NCBI GenBank assembly: GCA_045810285.1
Contig: JBJMWE010000110.1
Location: 1-64,000, forward strand
Direction: 5' to 3'
From: Scleromatobacter sp045810285
GTDB taxonomy: Bacteria > Pseudomonadota > Gammaproteobacteria > Burkholderiales > Burkholderiaceae_C
DNA length: 64,000 nt
Notes under the pieces: model-generated
The model's database searches: none
What the model was told of the DNA's origin: nothing
What the model saw: the letters and a program-made list of their open reading frames with translations, nothing else
Shown: positions 50,923 through 60,328 of the stretch, in pieces
How the letters are laid out: each line of letters begins with the position of its first letter
Position numbering within the stretch: position 1 is the stretch's first letter
Position numbers and translations under genes: made by a program

Positions 50923-51663
50923 TCAGGTCTTGCGCGCGTAGCGATCCAGCAGCTTGGGCCACGACCCGGCCACCGACTCCACCAGCTCCGCGAACGCCGC
51001 GCGTTCGTTGTCGCGACGCGCCCCGTCGGCGGCGTCCTGGCTGCCCCAGACGCTGGCGCGCGTGTCGCTGCGCCTGGTCGATTCGTAGGTGCTGTAGACG
51101 TAGCCGGTGCGGGTGTCGACCAGCAGCGCCGACGCGGTCGTGCTGACGGCGATCTTGCGCGTCGGCAGGAAGCCCAGCGAGATGGCCGTCAGCGGGCGCG
51201 CCTGGTCCTCGTCGAAGAACGCCGTGTCGAACGTGTAGACCAGCATCAGGTCGGCGTGCAGGCGCGCGGCGGCTTCGCGCAGGTCCTTCTCGCTGCCCGG
51301 ATGGTCGGGCAGCAGCATGCGGTTCAGGCCGGTGACGCCGTCGACCTGCGGCAGCCTGGCCAGGCGGTCGAACTGCGCGTCGTCCTCGACCTCGCGCGTC
51401 GTCACGACGCTGTAGCGGCCGCCGGCGGGGCCGCCCGACGGGCCCAGGTGCCAGTTGGCGTACGTCGGTCCCTGCACGCGCACCAGCGCGAGCGCGGCGG
51501 GGAACGGCGCCGTGGCCTTGGCCGCGAAGCCTTCCTGGATCGACACCGGCGCGAACGACTGGAGATCGGCCTTGGCGCCGGGCACGATGTAGCTCTGCGC
51601 GCAGCCTCCCAGCAGGGCGAGCGCGGCGAGGCAGGCAGACAGCAGCAGGCGGGGCAATGGCAT
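50923..51663 (-). CDS. Hypothetical lipoprotein
   Basis: A 246-residue lipoprotein (signal LLLSACLAALALLGGC, lipobox LGGC with Cys21). The mature domain contains VSIQEGFAAKATAPFPAALA, WHLGPSGGPAGGRYSVVTTR, a conserved-looking LREAAARLHADLMLVYTFDT and DTRTGYVYSTYESTRRSD. The last two blocks (adopting ...ADLMLVYTFDT... and vDTRTGyvY) resemble secreted proteins of unknown function in Burkholderiales. No catalytic motif. It is divergent from the lipoprotein gene at 51819. Confidence 0.78.
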   Translation of the reverse strand: MPLPRLLLSACLAALALLGGCAQSYIVPGAKADLQSFAPVSIQEGFAAKATAPFPAALALVRVQGPTYANWHLGPSGGPAGGRYSVVTTREVEDDAQFDRLARLPQVDGVTGLNRMLLPDHPGSEKDLREAAARLHADLMLVYTFDTAFFDEDQARPLTAISLGFLPTRKIAVSTTASALLVDTRTGYVYSTYESTRRSDTRASVWGSQDAADGARRDNERAAFAELVESVAGSWPKLLDRYARKT

Positions 51664-51818
51664 GGCGGGAGAATCCGGCGACGACGGCGGCTTGCCGACC
51701 GTGGCGAGCATAGGCGGCCGCCCGCGGCGTCGATGTCGGACAAGCACCCGTCCTGTCGAGCAGCGGCGGCCGGTACCATGCGCGTCCGGGACACGCCGTC
51801 CCCCCGACCGCCGCGCGC

Positions 51819-52322
51819 ATGAAACTCCCGACGCTCTTCTGCCTGGCCGCCTTGCTTGCACTGGCCGCCTGCGACCACCCCGACACCGACGCCACGCCCG
51901 CGCCCGAGGCGGCGGCGTCGGACAACAGCGCGTTCCTGGAGGGCGGCCACCGGGCGGAGGCCGAGGCCTCGGAGGCCGATGCCGCGTCGGCGCCCACGCC
52001 GCCGCCGGACCGCGGCCAGCCGCCGGAAGTGCCGCCCATCGTGCGCGACGGCGTGCGCTATGCCCAGGGCGACAACGAGCGCGACCCCGGGCTGCCGCAA
52101 TCGAGCGGCATGCTGGTGGCGTCGGACGACTTCAGCGGCAAGCGGCTGTGGACGCTGGCCGTGTATGCCGAGGACGTCCGCCGCGCGCCCGGTGGGCGGT
52201 GGGTCGCGTTCAAGTCGATGGCGTTCGACGCCGACGGCCGGCTGCGCATCGTCGACGAGGACGACAAGGCCTTCCTGGTCGACGTGAAGCGCCACGTGTC
52301 GACGCCGGTCGCCTCGAAGTAG
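51819..52322 (+). CDS. Small hypothetical lipoprotein
   Basis: A 167-residue lipoprotein with signal LFCLAALLALAAC (Cys18). An acidic Ala/Glu/Pro-rich linker (about residues 20-75) leads to a small beta domain: VRDGVRYAQGDNERDPGLP, GKRLWTLAVYAEDVRRAPGG and LRIVDEDDKAFLVDVKRH. Function unknown. Its stop codon is directly adjacent to the stop codon of the convergent gene at 52323. Confidence 0.75.
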   Translation: MKLPTLFCLAALLALAACDHPDTDATPAPEAAASDNSAFLEGGHRAEAEASEADAASAPTPPPDRGQPPEVPPIVRDGVRYAQGDNERDPGLPQSSGMLVASDDFSGKRLWTLAVYAEDVRRAPGGRWVAFKSMAFDADGRLRIVDEDDKAFLVDVKRHVSTPVASK

Positions 52323-52727
52323 TCAGTTCGCCGGCGCGACGGCCTGGCAGGTGTTGGCCACGCAGCCCAGCGTCGGCGGAGCGACCACCAGGGTGGTGCA
52401 CGCCACGATGGGCGGCGGCGCGAGCGAGATGGCGTGGATCGCGAGCGCGCGTTCCTCGGCCGCGGCCGCACTGGCGGCGTCGGCGGTGGGCGTCGCCAGC
52501 GAATACGGACGGTAGTACGGCGCGCCGCAGTGCCCTTCCGGCGTCACGAGCTGCAGGCTGGCGCACTGCTGCACGGCGTTGCAGGGCGATGCCGGCGACA
52601 GCGAGATGGCCTCGGCCTGCTTGGCGTCGGCCTGCTGCACGGCCATCTGGTAGTCGTCGGAGCCGGAGTCGCCGCCGCACGAGGCGAGCGACAACGCCAT
52701 GAGCGCGAGGAGCGTGGTCTTGAACAT
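52323..52727 (-). CDS. Small cysteine-rich hypothetical lipoprotein
   Basis: A 134-residue lipoprotein (signal TLLALMALSLASC, Cys17). The mature part has Cys in SPCNAVQQCASL, EGHCGAPYY, IVACTTLVV and LGCVANTCQA, seven besides the lipid-attached one, so disulfides in the periplasm are likely. The ATG at 52727 starts the signal directly; upstream in-frame codons are not protein-like. No family recognised. Convergent with the previous gene, stop codons touching. Confidence 0.72.
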   Translation of the reverse strand: MFKTTLLALMALSLASCGGDSGSDDYQMAVQQADAKQAEAISLSPASPCNAVQQCASLQLVTPEGHCGAPYYRPYSLATPTADAASAAAAEERALAIHAISLAPPPIVACTTLVVAPPTLGCVANTCQAVAPAN

Positions 52728-52887
52728 GGTTGCCTTCCTGGAGTCGTTGTTCTGGAAGGCAGGCGCCGCCGCGCAGCACCCGCCTCGCGCGTTGTAGTGG
52801 CGCGGAGGCGAGCTGTCAATGCGGCGGCGGGCGCGGGCGCACGCTCCTCGAAGCAAGCGGGCGGCGCGCGTGCGCGCGCGGGCGGGC

Positions 52888-54471
52888 TCAGGCCAATGCG
52901 CCGGCGCGCGACTCGTCCGTCTTGAATGCAGCCACCAGCTGCAGCAGTCCGGCGGCCTGCTGCTTGAGGCTCTCCGCGGCGGCGGCGCTCTGTTCGACCA
53001 GCGCGGCGTTCTGCTGCGTGCCCTGGTCGATCGACGCGACCGCGGCGTTGACCTGCACGATGCCCGAGGTCTGCTCCGCGGACGAGGCGTTGATCTCGCC
53101 CATCAGGTCGGTCATGCGGCGCACCTGCGCGACGACGTCGTCCATCGTGCTGCCGGCCTCGCCCACCAGGTGGGAACCGGCCTCGACCTTGTCGACGCTG
53201 TCGCCGATCAGGGTCTTGATCTCGCGCGCGGCCTGCGCCGAGCGCTGCGCCAGGCTGCGCACCTCGCCGGCCACGACCGCGAAGCCGCGGCCCTGCTCGC
53301 CGGCGCGCGCGGCCTCCACGGCGGCATTGAGCGCGAGGATGTTGGTCTGGAACGCGATGCCGTCGATGGTGCCGATGATGTCGGAGATCTTCTTGCTCGA
53401 GTCGCTGATGTCGCTCATCGTGGCGACCACGCGCTGCACGACGGCCCCGCCCTTGCCGGCCACCTCGGCGGCCGCGGCCGCGAGCTGGCTCGCGGCGCGC
53501 GCGCTGTCGGCGCTCTGCTGCACGGTGCCGGTCATCTGCTGCATCGACGCCGCCGTCTGCTGCAGCGCGCTGGCCTGCTGCTCGGTGCGGGCGGACAGGT
53601 CGTGGTTGCCCGACGCGATCTGCGCCGATGCCGTGGCGATGCCCTCGGCCGACTGGCGCACCTGGCCCACCATCTTGACCAGGCTCTCGTTCATGCGGCC
53701 CAGCGCGGCGACCAGCTGGCCCGTCTCGTCCGCGCGGTCGGCGACGATGCGCGAGCTCAGGTCGCCGGCGGCCACCGTCTCGGCCAGCGAGACGCAGCGC
53801 TCGAGCGGCCGCGTGACGGCCGCGGCGAGCAGCCAGCCGAGCGCCAGTGCGAGGGCGACGGCGATGCCGCAGGTCGCCAGCATGATCATGCGGTCACCGG
53901 CGTAGCTGGCCTGCGCGGCCCGCACGCGGTCGCGCGCCAGCTCCTCGTCGTAGGCGACGTAGTCGGTCGTGGCCTTGAGCAGCCGCACCAGCAGCGGACG
54001 GCAGTCGGCGTCGATGCGGCGGACGGCCTCGTCCTTCTGGCCGGCCAGCGCCTTGTCGACGATGTCGCGCGCCACCGGGCCGTACAGCGACTCGATGCGC
54101 ACGATCTCGGCGAGCAGCGCGTGATCGCGCTCGGTGACGCCGGCGCCCTCGGCGACCGCGGCCTTGAGCTTCTCCAGCGCCGCGGTGGTCGCGGCGTCGT
54201 CCTCGAGCACGGCCGCCTTCTCGATCTCGACGTCCCTGGCAGCGGTCACCAGCACGAGGTTGCGCGCGGAGATCGCGCGCCGGCTCGCGGCGGCCCGCAG
54301 TTCCGTCGCCAGCGTCTCGCGCAACCCGACGCTGGCCAGGTAGCTGGAGAAGCGATCGTTGGACGCGCCCAGCGAGCGCAGCGCGAGCGCCGACACGAGC
54401 AGGACGATGGTGGCGATGAGCGCGAAGGCCATCATCAGCTTGGTCTTCACGCGCAGGTCGGCAAGTCGCAT
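52888..54471 (-). CDS. Methyl-accepting chemotaxis protein
   Basis: A 527-residue receptor. TM1 is at about residues 11-31 (MMAFALIATIVLLVSALAL), a four-helix-bundle-type periplasmic sensor follows (32-190), TM2 is at about 195-217 (MIMLATCGIAVALALALGWL), then a HAMP domain and a long coiled-coil signalling domain. The kinase-contact tip reads DIIGTIDGIAFQTNILALNA followed by AVEAARAGEQGRGFAVVAGE. Glu/Gln methylation sites flank it. There is no C-terminal CheR-binding pentapeptide (ends ESRAGALA). Ligand unknown. It stands alone; no che genes are in the window. Confidence 0.92.
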   Translation of the reverse strand: MRLADLRVKTKLMMAFALIATIVLLVSALALRSLGASNDRFSSYLASVGLRETLATELRAAASRRAISARNLVLVTAARDVEIEKAAVLEDDAATTAALEKLKAAVAEGAGVTERDHALLAEIVRIESLYGPVARDIVDKALAGQKDEAVRRIDADCRPLLVRLLKATTDYVAYDEELARDRVRAAQASYAGDRMIMLATCGIAVALALALGWLLAAAVTRPLERCVSLAETVAAGDLSSRIVADRADETGQLVAALGRMNESLVKMVGQVRQSAEGIATASAQIASGNHDLSARTEQQASALQQTAASMQQMTGTVQQSADSARAASQLAAAAAEVAGKGGAVVQRVVATMSDISDSSKKISDIIGTIDGIAFQTNILALNAAVEAARAGEQGRGFAVVAGEVRSLAQRSAQAAREIKTLIGDSVDKVEAGSHLVGEAGSTMDDVVAQVRRMTDLMGEINASSAEQTSGIVQVNAAVASIDQGTQQNAALVEQSAAAAESLKQQAAGLLQLVAAFKTDESRAGALA

Positions 54472-54642
54472 GTGGTTCTCCCTGGTTCAAGTCCCTCCTG
54501 CGTATCGGCATCGGCGGACGCGAATCAATGAGAGGAGCCGTCGAAGGAAATGCTCATGCGAGGATTCCGGACACGGCGCCACATTGACAACTCGTTCATG
54601 AACGTTCATCCAGCCTGGCGGGCGCCGAAGCGCCGTCGGGAG

Positions 54643-55431
54643 TCAGCGATAGAACGCGCTGGGCGGCTCGCCGAACTGGCGCTTGAACATGGCGGCGAAC
54701 GCGCTCGGGCTGTCGTAGCCGAGCGCCAGCGCCACGTCGACCACCTTGTCGCCCACGGCCAGTCGTTCCAGCCCGTGCAGCAGGCGCGCCTGCTGGCGCC
54801 ACTGGCCGAAGGTCATGCCCGTCTCGCGGGCGAACAGGCGCTGGATCGTCTTCACGTCGACACCCAGCGCGACGGCCCAGTCGGCCAGCGTGGACGTGTC
54901 GTCGGGCTGCTCCGAGATGTGCGCGCAGATGCGGCGCAGGCGTTCGTCGGCCGGCTGCGGCAGGTACAGCGGCAGCACGGGCAGCGAGTGCAGCTCGTCC
55001 AGCAGCAGGCGCATCAGCCGGCCGTCGCGCGAGTCGGCGGCGTAGGGCAGCGACACCTGCACGGCCGCGCGGATCAGCTCGGCCAGCAGGCCCGAGATGC
55101 CCACCGCCTGGGCCTTGGCCGGCAGGTGCGTCGCCGCGTCGGGGTGCACGTAGATGCTGCGCATGTGCACGACGCCGATGCAGCGGATGCGGTGCGACAC
55201 GCCGGGCGGCATCCAGATCGCGCGCGTCGGGGGCACGATCCACTGGCCGCCGTCGCCGGCCACCATCATCACGCCGTGGTCGGCATAGACAAGCTGGCCG
55301 CGCGCATGGTGGTGGAGCTCGATGACGTGGCCGGCCGCGTAGTCGGTGGCCTTGGTGACGACGGGCAGCGCGTCGACGTCGCGTTCGTCGGGGGCGACGG
55401 GGCGGTAGACGGAATCGGGTGGAACGGTCAT
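54643..55431 (-). CDS. AraC family transcriptional regulator
   Basis: A 262-residue regulator with an N-terminal cupin-like sensor (HVIELHHHARGQLVYADHGV, then WIVPPTRAIWMPPGVSHRI) and a C-terminal AraC DNA-binding domain with two helix-turn-helices (STLADWAVALGVDVKTIQRL, then DVALALGYDSPSAFAAMFKR and QFGEPPSAFYR). It is divergent from the Fsr efflux gene with a 115-base spacer, a common layout of this regulator type, so control of fsr is likely. Effector unknown. Confidence 0.9.
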   Translation of the reverse strand: MTVPPDSVYRPVAPDERDVDALPVVTKATDYAAGHVIELHHHARGQLVYADHGVMMVAGDGGQWIVPPTRAIWMPPGVSHRIRCIGVVHMRSIYVHPDAATHLPAKAQAVGISGLLAELIRAAVQVSLPYAADSRDGRLMRLLLDELHSLPVLPLYLPQPADERLRRICAHISEQPDDTSTLADWAVALGVDVKTIQRLFARETGMTFGQWRQQARLLHGLERLAVGDKVVDVALALGYDSPSAFAAMFKRQFGEPPSAFYR

Positions 55432-55546
55432 GGAACGCGCAAGGGGATGTCCTTTTCGCGCAGATCGAAGCCCGAACGGCGCGAGACAGGCATGGATGGT
55501 ATTCCTAACATCGGTCGTCCGCACAGCGTTTGACCTGCCGCAACCC

Positions 55547-56755
55547 ATGTCCACTTCCGCCGCCACCCTGCCCCGGCCGCCCCACGCCGACCGCACGTCG
55601 TTCCGCGTGCTGGGCGCGATCAGCACGGCCCACATGATCAACGACATGATGCAGTCGCTGATCGTGGCCATCTACCCGGTGCTCAAGGGCGAGTTCGCCC
55701 TCAGCTTCACGCAGATCGGCCTCATCACCCTGACCTACCAGCTGACCGCCTCGCTGTTCCAGCCGCTGGTGGGCCTGTACACCGATCGCAAGGCGGTGCC
55801 GTACTCGCTGCCGGTGGGCATGACGTTCACGCTGTCGGGCCTGCTGCTGCTCGCGTACTCGCCCAACTTCGCCGTCGTGCTGCTGGCGGCCGCGCTGGTG
55901 GGCACCGGGTCGTCGATCTTCCATCCCGAGTCCTCGCGGGTGGCGCGCATGGCCTCGGGCGGACAGCACGGGCTGGCGCAGTCGCTGTTCCAGGTGGGCG
56001 GCAACACCGGCAGCGCGCTCGGCCCGCTGGTGGCGGCGGCGGTCATCGTGCCGCACGGCAAGGGCAGCGTCGCCTGGTTCGCGCTCGCCGCGCTCCTGGG
56101 CATCGTGCTGCTGCTGCAGGTCAGCCGCTGGTACGCCGCCAACCGCAAGGCCGCCGCCAAGGGCGCACTGCGCGCGCACACCGCCACCTTCGGGCGCGGG
56201 CGCGTGGCCTTCGTCGTGGCGGTGCTGCTGGTGCTGGTCTTCTCCAAGTATTTCTACATCGCCAGCATCTCGAGCTTCTACACGTTCTACCTGATCGAGA
56301 AGTTCGGCCTGTCGGTGCAGTCGGCGCAGATGCACCTGTTCCTGTTCCTCGCCGCCTCGGCCGCGGGCACGCTGGTCGGCGGCCCGGTGGGCGACCGCAT
56401 CGGGCGCAAGCCGGTGATCTGGGGCTCGATCCTGGGCGTGGCGCCGTTCGCGCTGGCGCTGCCGCACGTGGGGCTCGCCTGGACGACCACGTTCACGATC
56501 CTGATCGGCCTGATCCTGTCGTCGGCGTTCTCGGCGATCCTCGTCTATGCCCAGGAGCTGATCCCGGGCAAGGTCGGCGCAGTCTCGGGCTTGTTCTTCG
56601 GCTTCGCGTTCGGCATGGGCGGCCTCGGCGCCGCGGCGCTCGGGCTGCTGGCCGACCGCACGAGCATCGAGGTCGTCTACCAGGTGTGCGCGTTCCTGCC
56701 GCTGCTGGGCGTCGTCGCGGTGCTGCTCCCGGACGTCCACAAGCGCGTGAAATGA
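55547..56755 (+). CDS. fsr: MFS transporter, fosmidomycin-resistance (Fsr) type
   Basis: A 402-residue, 12-helix major-facilitator exporter. The FSR signature is clear: AHMINDMMQSLIVAIYPVLK near residue 30, LTYQLTASLFQPLVGLYTDR near 70 and STGSSIFHPESSRVARMAS-type GTGSSIFHPESSRVA near 125. Fsr proteins export fosmidomycin and similar compounds; native substrates are not known. An in-frame region upstream exists, but the ATG at 55547 fits the family N-terminus. It is divergent from an AraC regulator. Confidence 0.9.
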   Translation: MSTSAATLPRPPHADRTSFRVLGAISTAHMINDMMQSLIVAIYPVLKGEFALSFTQIGLITLTYQLTASLFQPLVGLYTDRKAVPYSLPVGMTFTLSGLLLLAYSPNFAVVLLAAALVGTGSSIFHPESSRVARMASGGQHGLAQSLFQVGGNTGSALGPLVAAAVIVPHGKGSVAWFALAALLGIVLLLQVSRWYAANRKAAAKGALRAHTATFGRGRVAFVVAVLLVLVFSKYFYIASISSFYTFYLIEKFGLSVQSAQMHLFLFLAASAAGTLVGGPVGDRIGRKPVIWGSILGVAPFALALPHVGLAWTTTFTILIGLILSSAFSAILVYAQELIPGKVGAVSGLFFGFAFGMGGLGAAALGLLADRTSIEVVYQVCAFLPLLGVVAVLLPDVHKRVK

Positions 56756-56968
56756 CGGCCCCACGGTCGCTTTCCCCCGGAGGGGAGGCTTCGCGCGCGC
56801 TCTCTGCCCCCAGAGGGGCCGGCCGCGAGCGGCCCGGCGAAGCCGGTTCCGCCGCTCCCTTGAATCTTGCATCGGCGCGCGAGCGGCGGGCCGTCAGGCG
56901 CCGCGTCGTCATTCGGCGCCGGTACGAAACCTGGCGGCGGCGAAGCGCAACTGAATGGCGCGACGGCG

Positions 56969-58510
56969 TCAGCAGGCCTTGGCGATCCACTCGATGACGC
57001 GATCGAGCGCCGGGGTCGCGCGGGCCGCGTCGGGGTGGTTGACCATCAGGGCCACGGCATACATCCGGCCGCTGGCGGCCTGCACGTAGCCGGCCAGCGC
57101 GCTTGTGTCGAGCAGGGTGCCGGTCTTGAGGAAGGCGTGGCCTTCGGCCGCCGTGCCCTGCATGCGATGCTGCAGCGTGCCGTCCATGCCAGCCACCGGC
57201 AGCGACAGCAGGAACTCGCGCAGCCGCGGCGCGTGCCAGGCGTTGGCCAGCAGCTGCGCCAGCGCGCGCGGCTTGGCGCGCTCGCCGCGCGACAGCCCCG
57301 ACCCGTTCTCGACCTGCACGTCGCCGGCCGCCAGGCCTTGGCGCAGCAGCCATTCGTGCATGCGCGCCTGCGCCTCGGGCAGCGTGGCCGCGCGCAACGG
57401 GAAGCCGCGCGCGAGCGCCAGCATCAGGTGGCGCGCGGTGACGTTGTTGCTGGACTTGTTCATGTCGTGCAGCACCACCGGCAGCGGCTGCGACAGGTGC
57501 ACCGACCATGGCAGCTGCGGCTTGCCGTCGGGGCCGTCCGGCAGCAGCGACGCGCCGACCTGGCGCGGCCGCTCGATGACGGTGCCGCTGAGCGAGCCGC
57601 CCGCCTCGGCCCACAGGCCGGCGAGCGCCCGCGTCGTGAACAGCGCCGGGGCCCCGGGCACCAGCGCCAGCTCGCGGTGGCCACAGGCGTCGCTCCACGA
57701 GCCGACGACCTCCACGCGCGAGCCGGACGCGTCCTCCACGAGGCGCGCACTCGCCGCGCAGCCGCCGCGCATCGCCACCTTGTTGACCACGCGCACGCCG
57801 GCCAGCGGCGGCTCCAGTGCGACGGCCGCCTTGCCGCGCCCCGGATCGACGCCGACGTGCAGCAGGCCCTCGTCGATCGCGAATGCGTCGGGCCGCACGT
57901 GGTACGCGCGGCCGGTGCTGGGCGGCGGCGTGTTGGCGAAGTCGCCCTCCGTGAGGTCGAAGGCGTAGCGGTCGAGCACGATGTTGCCGGCGATGCGCTT
58001 CAGGCCCTGGGCGCGCAGCTGGGCAAACCATTCGCGCAGCTCGGCGGAGGTCAGGCGGGCGTCGCCGCCACCCACGATCAGCAGGTCGCCCAGCAGCGTG
58101 CCGTCCATCAGCGTGCCCCGCAGGAACGCGAAGGTGCGCCAGCGGAAGTTGACGCCCAGCAGGTCCAGCGCGGCCAGCGAGGTCACCACCTTGGTCGTCG
58201 AGGCCATCGCGTAGCTGGCCTCGGGGTTGACGGCCACCAGGGGCACCAGCCCGTCGACCGGCCGCACGTAGGCGCCGAAGCTGGCCATCGGCAGGCCGCT
58301 GGCGCGCAGCAGGTTCTCGCCGACCTGCCCGGCCGTGCGGTGCGGCCCCGCCCCGTGCGACGCCACGCCCGGCGACTGGATCGCCCAGACCGGTGCGGAC
58401 ACCAGCGGCGACGCCAGCGCCACGCCCGCGCCCAGCAGGCGGCGCAACGCCGCACGGCGGGGGCCGGCCGGCGCGCCAGGGTCGGAGGGGGTTCGGGCAA
58501 AATGCCGCAT
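56969..58510 (-). CDS. dacB: D-alanyl-D-alanine carboxypeptidase/endopeptidase (PBP4, DacB type)
   Basis: A 513-residue exported penicillin-binding protein that trims peptidoglycan cross-links. A Tat-like or Sec signal (RRAALRRLLGAGVALASPLV) precedes the catalytic domain. Motifs: STTK at residues 104-107 (nucleophile Ser104), the SSNN motif in HDMNKSSNNVTARHL and LKTGTL near the end. The large insertion between the first two motifs (about 250 residues) is that of class C PBP4. It lies back to back with trmB. No lipobox is seen, so the protein is probably soluble or loosely membrane-bound. Confidence 0.93.
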   Translation of the reverse strand: MRHFARTPSDPGAPAGPRRAALRRLLGAGVALASPLVSAPVWAIQSPGVASHGAGPHRTAGQVGENLLRASGLPMASFGAYVRPVDGLVPLVAVNPEASYAMASTTKVVTSLAALDLLGVNFRWRTFAFLRGTLMDGTLLGDLLIVGGGDARLTSAELREWFAQLRAQGLKRIAGNIVLDRYAFDLTEGDFANTPPPSTGRAYHVRPDAFAIDEGLLHVGVDPGRGKAAVALEPPLAGVRVVNKVAMRGGCAASARLVEDASGSRVEVVGSWSDACGHRELALVPGAPALFTTRALAGLWAEAGGSLSGTVIERPRQVGASLLPDGPDGKPQLPWSVHLSQPLPVVLHDMNKSSNNVTARHLMLALARGFPLRAATLPEAQARMHEWLLRQGLAAGDVQVENGSGLSRGERAKPRALAQLLANAWHAPRLREFLLSLPVAGMDGTLQHRMQGTAAEGHAFLKTGTLLDTSALAGYVQAASGRMYAVALMVNHPDAARATPALDRVIEWIAKAC

Positions 58511-58603
58511 CCCGCGAGACTAGTCCCGGACGCCCCGCCCCGGTACACCAAGAAGCGACCGCGGCGCTCCCTACTTCCTGGCTTGCGCCACTTCCCGCCC
58601 AGC

Positions 58604-59347
58604 ATGACCCGAGATCCCCGCGCCCCCGGCGCCGAACCACCCGCCGACGCGCCCGCCGACGCCGCCACCGCTTCCGGCCATCCGCGCCGCGCCATCCGCA
58701 GCTTCGTGCTGCGCGCCGGCCGCATGGGCAGCGGCCAGGTGAAGGCCCTGGAGACGCTGGGGCCGCGCTTCGTGCTGCCGTATCGCCCGGAGCGGCTGGA
58801 CTACCACGAGGCCTTCGGCCGCCACGCGCCGACGATCCTCGAGATCGGGTTCGGCATGGGCGGGGCCACCGCCGAGATCGCCGCCGCGCGCCCGCAGGAC
58901 GACTTCATCGGCATCGAGGTGCACACGCCCGGCGTGGGCGCGCTGCTGCAGCGCATCGAGGAGCGCGGCCTGGCCAACCTGCGCCTGGTCCAGCACGACG
59001 CCGTCGAGGTGCTGCGCGACATGATCGCGCCCGCCTCGCTCGCCGGCATCCACGTGTACTTCCCCGACCCGTGGCACAAGAAGAAGCACAACAAGCGCCG
59101 CCTGATCCAGGCGCCGTTCGTCAAGGAACTGGCCGCGCGCCTCGCGCCGGGCGGCTACCTGCACTGCGCCACCGACTGGCAGCCCTACGCCGAGCAGATG
59201 CTGGAAGTCCTGGGGGCCGAGCCCACGCTGGCCAACACGGCGAACGGCTACGCCGAGCGCCCGGACTGGCGCCCGCTGACGAAGTTCGAGAACCGCGGCA
59301 TCAAGCTGGGCCACGGCGTGTGGGACCTGGTGTTCGCCAGGCGCTGA
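58604..59347 (+). CDS. trmB: tRNA (guanine-N7-)-methyltransferase
   Basis: A 247-residue SAM-dependent enzyme that makes m7G46 in tRNA. SAM motif I is ILEIGFGMGGATAEIA; the TrmB hallmarks are FPDPWHKKKHNKRRL and, near the end, TKFENRGIKLGHGVWDLVF. It carries an Ala/Pro-rich N-terminal extension of about 27 residues before RRAIRSFVLRAGRM. The ATG at 58604 is the first that fits the family. It is convergent with uppP, about 27 bases apart. Confidence 0.95.
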   Translation: MTRDPRAPGAEPPADAPADAATASGHPRRAIRSFVLRAGRMGSGQVKALETLGPRFVLPYRPERLDYHEAFGRHAPTILEIGFGMGGATAEIAAARPQDDFIGIEVHTPGVGALLQRIEERGLANLRLVQHDAVEVLRDMIAPASLAGIHVYFPDPWHKKKHNKRRLIQAPFVKELAARLAPGGYLHCATDWQPYAEQMLEVLGAEPTLANTANGYAERPDWRPLTKFENRGIKLGHGVWDLVFARR

Positions 59348-59374
59348 ACACGCCGTTGGCGCCTCGTTCGTGCG

Positions 59375-60214
59375 CTAGTGGTTGACCCACTGCACCATCC
59401 CGGTGAGATAGGTCGCCAGCACGACGATGCCGAATGCGATGCGGTACCACGCGAACGGCACGAAGTCGTGCGTCGACACGTACTTGAGCAGCCAACGCAC
59501 GCAGACCCAGGCCGCCAGGAACGAGACGACGAAGCCAACGACGTACATCGGCAGGTACTCGTGCCAGTTCGCGGCGAGCTCCTGCCTCGTCTTCCAGATC
59601 GTCAGCGCGCCCGCGCCAAAGAGCGTGGGAATGGCCAGGAAGAAGCTGAACTCCGTCGCCACCGGGCGCGACAAGCCAACCAGCATGCCGCCGATGATCG
59701 TCGCACCCGACCGGCTGGTGCCGGGCACCATGCCCAGGCACTGGATCAACCCGACCTTCAGCGCGTCGGTCGTCGTCATCTCGTCGATGTGCCTGATGCG
59801 GACGGGACGATCCTTCCGGCGTTCCACCCAGAGAATGATCAAGGCGCCCACGATGAACGCCGTGGCGACGACAGGCCCGTTGAACAGGTGCTTGTTGATC
59901 TGCTTGATCAGCAGGAAGCCGATGACGGCGGCAGGCAGGAAGCCGACGAGGATGTTGCGGACGAGCTTGCGCGAATTGGCGTTGGTCGTGAGCGTGCGCA
60001 GCGTCCCGGAGATGAGTTGCCAGTAGACGATGAGGATCGCGAAGATGGCGCCCGGCTGGATCACGACCTCGAAGGCCTTCACCGCATCGTTGTCCGGCAG
60101 CTTGAGCAGTGCCCCCGTCAAGATGAGGTGGCCCGTGGACGACACCGGCAGGAACTCGGTGAGCCCCTCGACGATGCCCATGACGGCGGCCTTGATCAAC
60201 AGCAACGTATCCAC
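59375..60214 (-). CDS. uppP: Undecaprenyl-diphosphatase
   Basis: A 279-residue inner-membrane enzyme that recycles the undecaprenyl carrier lipid of peptidoglycan synthesis; its activity underlies bacitracin tolerance. Diagnostic motifs are present: GIVEGLTEFLPVSSTGH near residue 14 and MVPGTSRSGATIIGG near 170, with about eight membrane helices. No truncation. Convergent with trmB. Confidence 0.95.
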   Translation of the reverse strand: MDTLLLIKAAVMGIVEGLTEFLPVSSTGHLILTGALLKLPDNDAVKAFEVVIQPGAIFAILIVYWQLISGTLRTLTTNANSRKLVRNILVGFLPAAVIGFLLIKQINKHLFNGPVVATAFIVGALIILWVERRKDRPVRIRHIDEMTTTDALKVGLIQCLGMVPGTSRSGATIIGGMLVGLSRPVATEFSFFLAIPTLFGAGALTIWKTRQELAANWHEYLPMYVVGFVVSFLAAWVCVRWLLKYVSTHDFVPFAWYRIAFGIVVLATYLTGMVQWVNH

Positions 60215-60328
60215 GCTCGACGCTCCGTGAGGCCGCCCGCGGCCCGTGTTTGGCAGAAGCGCGCGATGATACGCGGCCCCGGCGACGCCGGGCGGGCCCG
60301 CTTGCGCGAACCCGTCGGACGCCGCGGA